Positions 14,000-14,484 of a stretch of DNA of 14,484 nucleotides are shown piece by piece (within the stretch, counting starts at the first letter, position 1; each line of letters starts with the position of its first letter). Below the pieces are notes generated by a model, which was not told the origin of the DNA, searched no databases, and saw only the letters and a program-made list of their open reading frames with translations. The DNA comes from Thermodesulfobacteriota bacterium (GTDB taxonomy: Bacteria; Desulfobacterota; QYQD01), in contig JASEGX010000008.1 in NCBI GenBank assembly GCA_030017815.1, positions 8,369-22,852 of the forward strand. The letters are read 5' to 3'. Both the position numbers and the translations under genes were made by a program.

Positions 14000-14484
14000 G
14001 AATTTCTGGAATCTTTCAACAGACAATTGGCAGTAGTCGCGTCTAATTTCGAACCCAACGAACACACGCCCAAGACCCGTGGACGCGATGCCGGTAGAAC
14101 ACGACCCTGCAAAAGGGTCGAATACGACATCCGCTGGATTTGAGGACGCTTTCACTACTCTCTCAACGACTCCAAGGGGGAATTGTGCAGGATGCCCAGT
14201 TCTCTCCTGAGAGCTTCTATCTTTACCTGTGGTTACTTTTGGGAACTCCCAGACATCGGATGGGTTCTTTCCTAAAGGGTTGCATCTGAATTTGCCGTTT
14301 TTTCTCTGGTTTGGATATTTCACGTTGGGGTCGCGTATGTCATCAAGGTTAAAGGTGTAGTCTTGGGCATCCTTAACATAAAAGAGCCATTTTTCATTCC
14401 TTGGACTTAAGCGTCTCTTTGCCGAGACGCCAGCTCCATATGCCCATACGATTTCCTGCAACAGGTAGAATGGCGATTTATCCC
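13976..14484 (-). CDS. DNA amino-methyltransferase of the restriction system (N-terminal part beyond the window)
   Basis: The C-terminal 169 residues of an S-adenosylmethionine-dependent DNA methyltransferase, expected to modify the endonuclease's site at adenine N6 or cytosine N4. The frame is open to the right edge (DKSPFYLLQEIVWAYGAGVS), so the start is outside; a TTG at 14461 is not a credible start. Visible are RLSPRNEKWLFYVKD, NPLGKNPSDVWEFPKV, ERTGHPAQFPLGVVERVV and motif I DPFAGSCSTGIA, then FVGFEIRRDYC. Motif I at the C-terminal side with the catalytic DPPY/SPPY motif expected upstream is the beta-class order. The catalytic motif is off the window, so m6A and m4C cannot be told apart. 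In motif I the last Gly of FxGxG is Cys, a variant I recall from some m4C enzymes. Confidence 0.88.
   Translation of the reverse strand, partial: DKSPFYLLQEIVWAYGAGVSAKRRLSPRNEKWLFYVKDAQDYTFNLDDIRDPNVKYPNQRKNGKFRCNPLGKNPSDVWEFPKVTTGKDRSSQERTGHPAQFPLGVVERVVKASSNPADVVFDPFAGSCSTGIASTGLGRVFVGFEIRRDYCQLSVERFQKFKKECQNA

Noticed and set aside
1..14484. CRISPR array, prophage or replication origin
   Set aside because: No regularly spaced repeats, phage structural or integrase genes, or DnaA-box clusters were seen.

Overview
The window looks like a chromosomal segment of a Gram-negative bacterium. Kdo/LPS genes (waaA, kdsD) and an outer-membrane-type lipoprotein protease indicate an outer membrane. 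The gene mix, the plant-type phosphofructokinase and a rubrerythrin-like remnant would suit an anaerobic Desulfobacterota-like lineage, but that placement is inference; no rRNA or other taxonomic marker is present.

Region 1 (1-10443, + strand) is a dense housekeeping cluster: a 5'-cut M48 lipoprotein metalloprotease, waaA (Kdo transferase), carA and carB (carbamoyl-phosphate synthetase), purF (first committed step of purine synthesis), kdsD (arabinose-5-phosphate isomerase, first step of Kdo synthesis) and an ATP-type phosphofructokinase. waaA/carA overlap by 4 bp, and carA/carB and carB/purF are 5 and 3 bp apart, so waaA-carA-carB-purF reads as one transcription unit. kdsD and pfk follow after 61 and 35 bp. 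The Kdo genes bracket the carbamoyl-phosphate and purine genes.

Region 2 (10444-10962) holds a hairpin-rich REP-like repeat, a tRNA promoter, tRNA-Lys(UUU), tRNA-Glu(UUC) and an intrinsic terminator. Between these and proC, on the minus strand, is a start-less reading frame resembling the last 28 residues of a rubrerythrin rubredoxin domain.

Region 3 (10963-13130) has proC on the minus strand, then a degraded toxin-antitoxin area. It contains two diverged HigA-type antitoxin genes (minus strand), a HigB toxin reduced to its last 41 codons, and two copies of a ~104-bp block, each carrying the same sigma70-like promoter pointing at one of the two antitoxin loci. A second copy of the REP-like repeat begins exactly where the HigB sequence stops, suggesting that the repeat replaced the toxin's 5' half.

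Region 4 (13099-14484) is a type II restriction-modification system. A C-box-like operator precedes a small XRE controller gene, which overlaps by one base a restriction endonuclease gene of the ScaI type. A convergent beta-class DNA methyltransferase gene runs off the right edge. The facing R and M genes share a symmetrical A-tract/T-tract terminator. This controller-regulated restriction system, next to the rearranged toxin-antitoxin area, is the most interesting accessory content.
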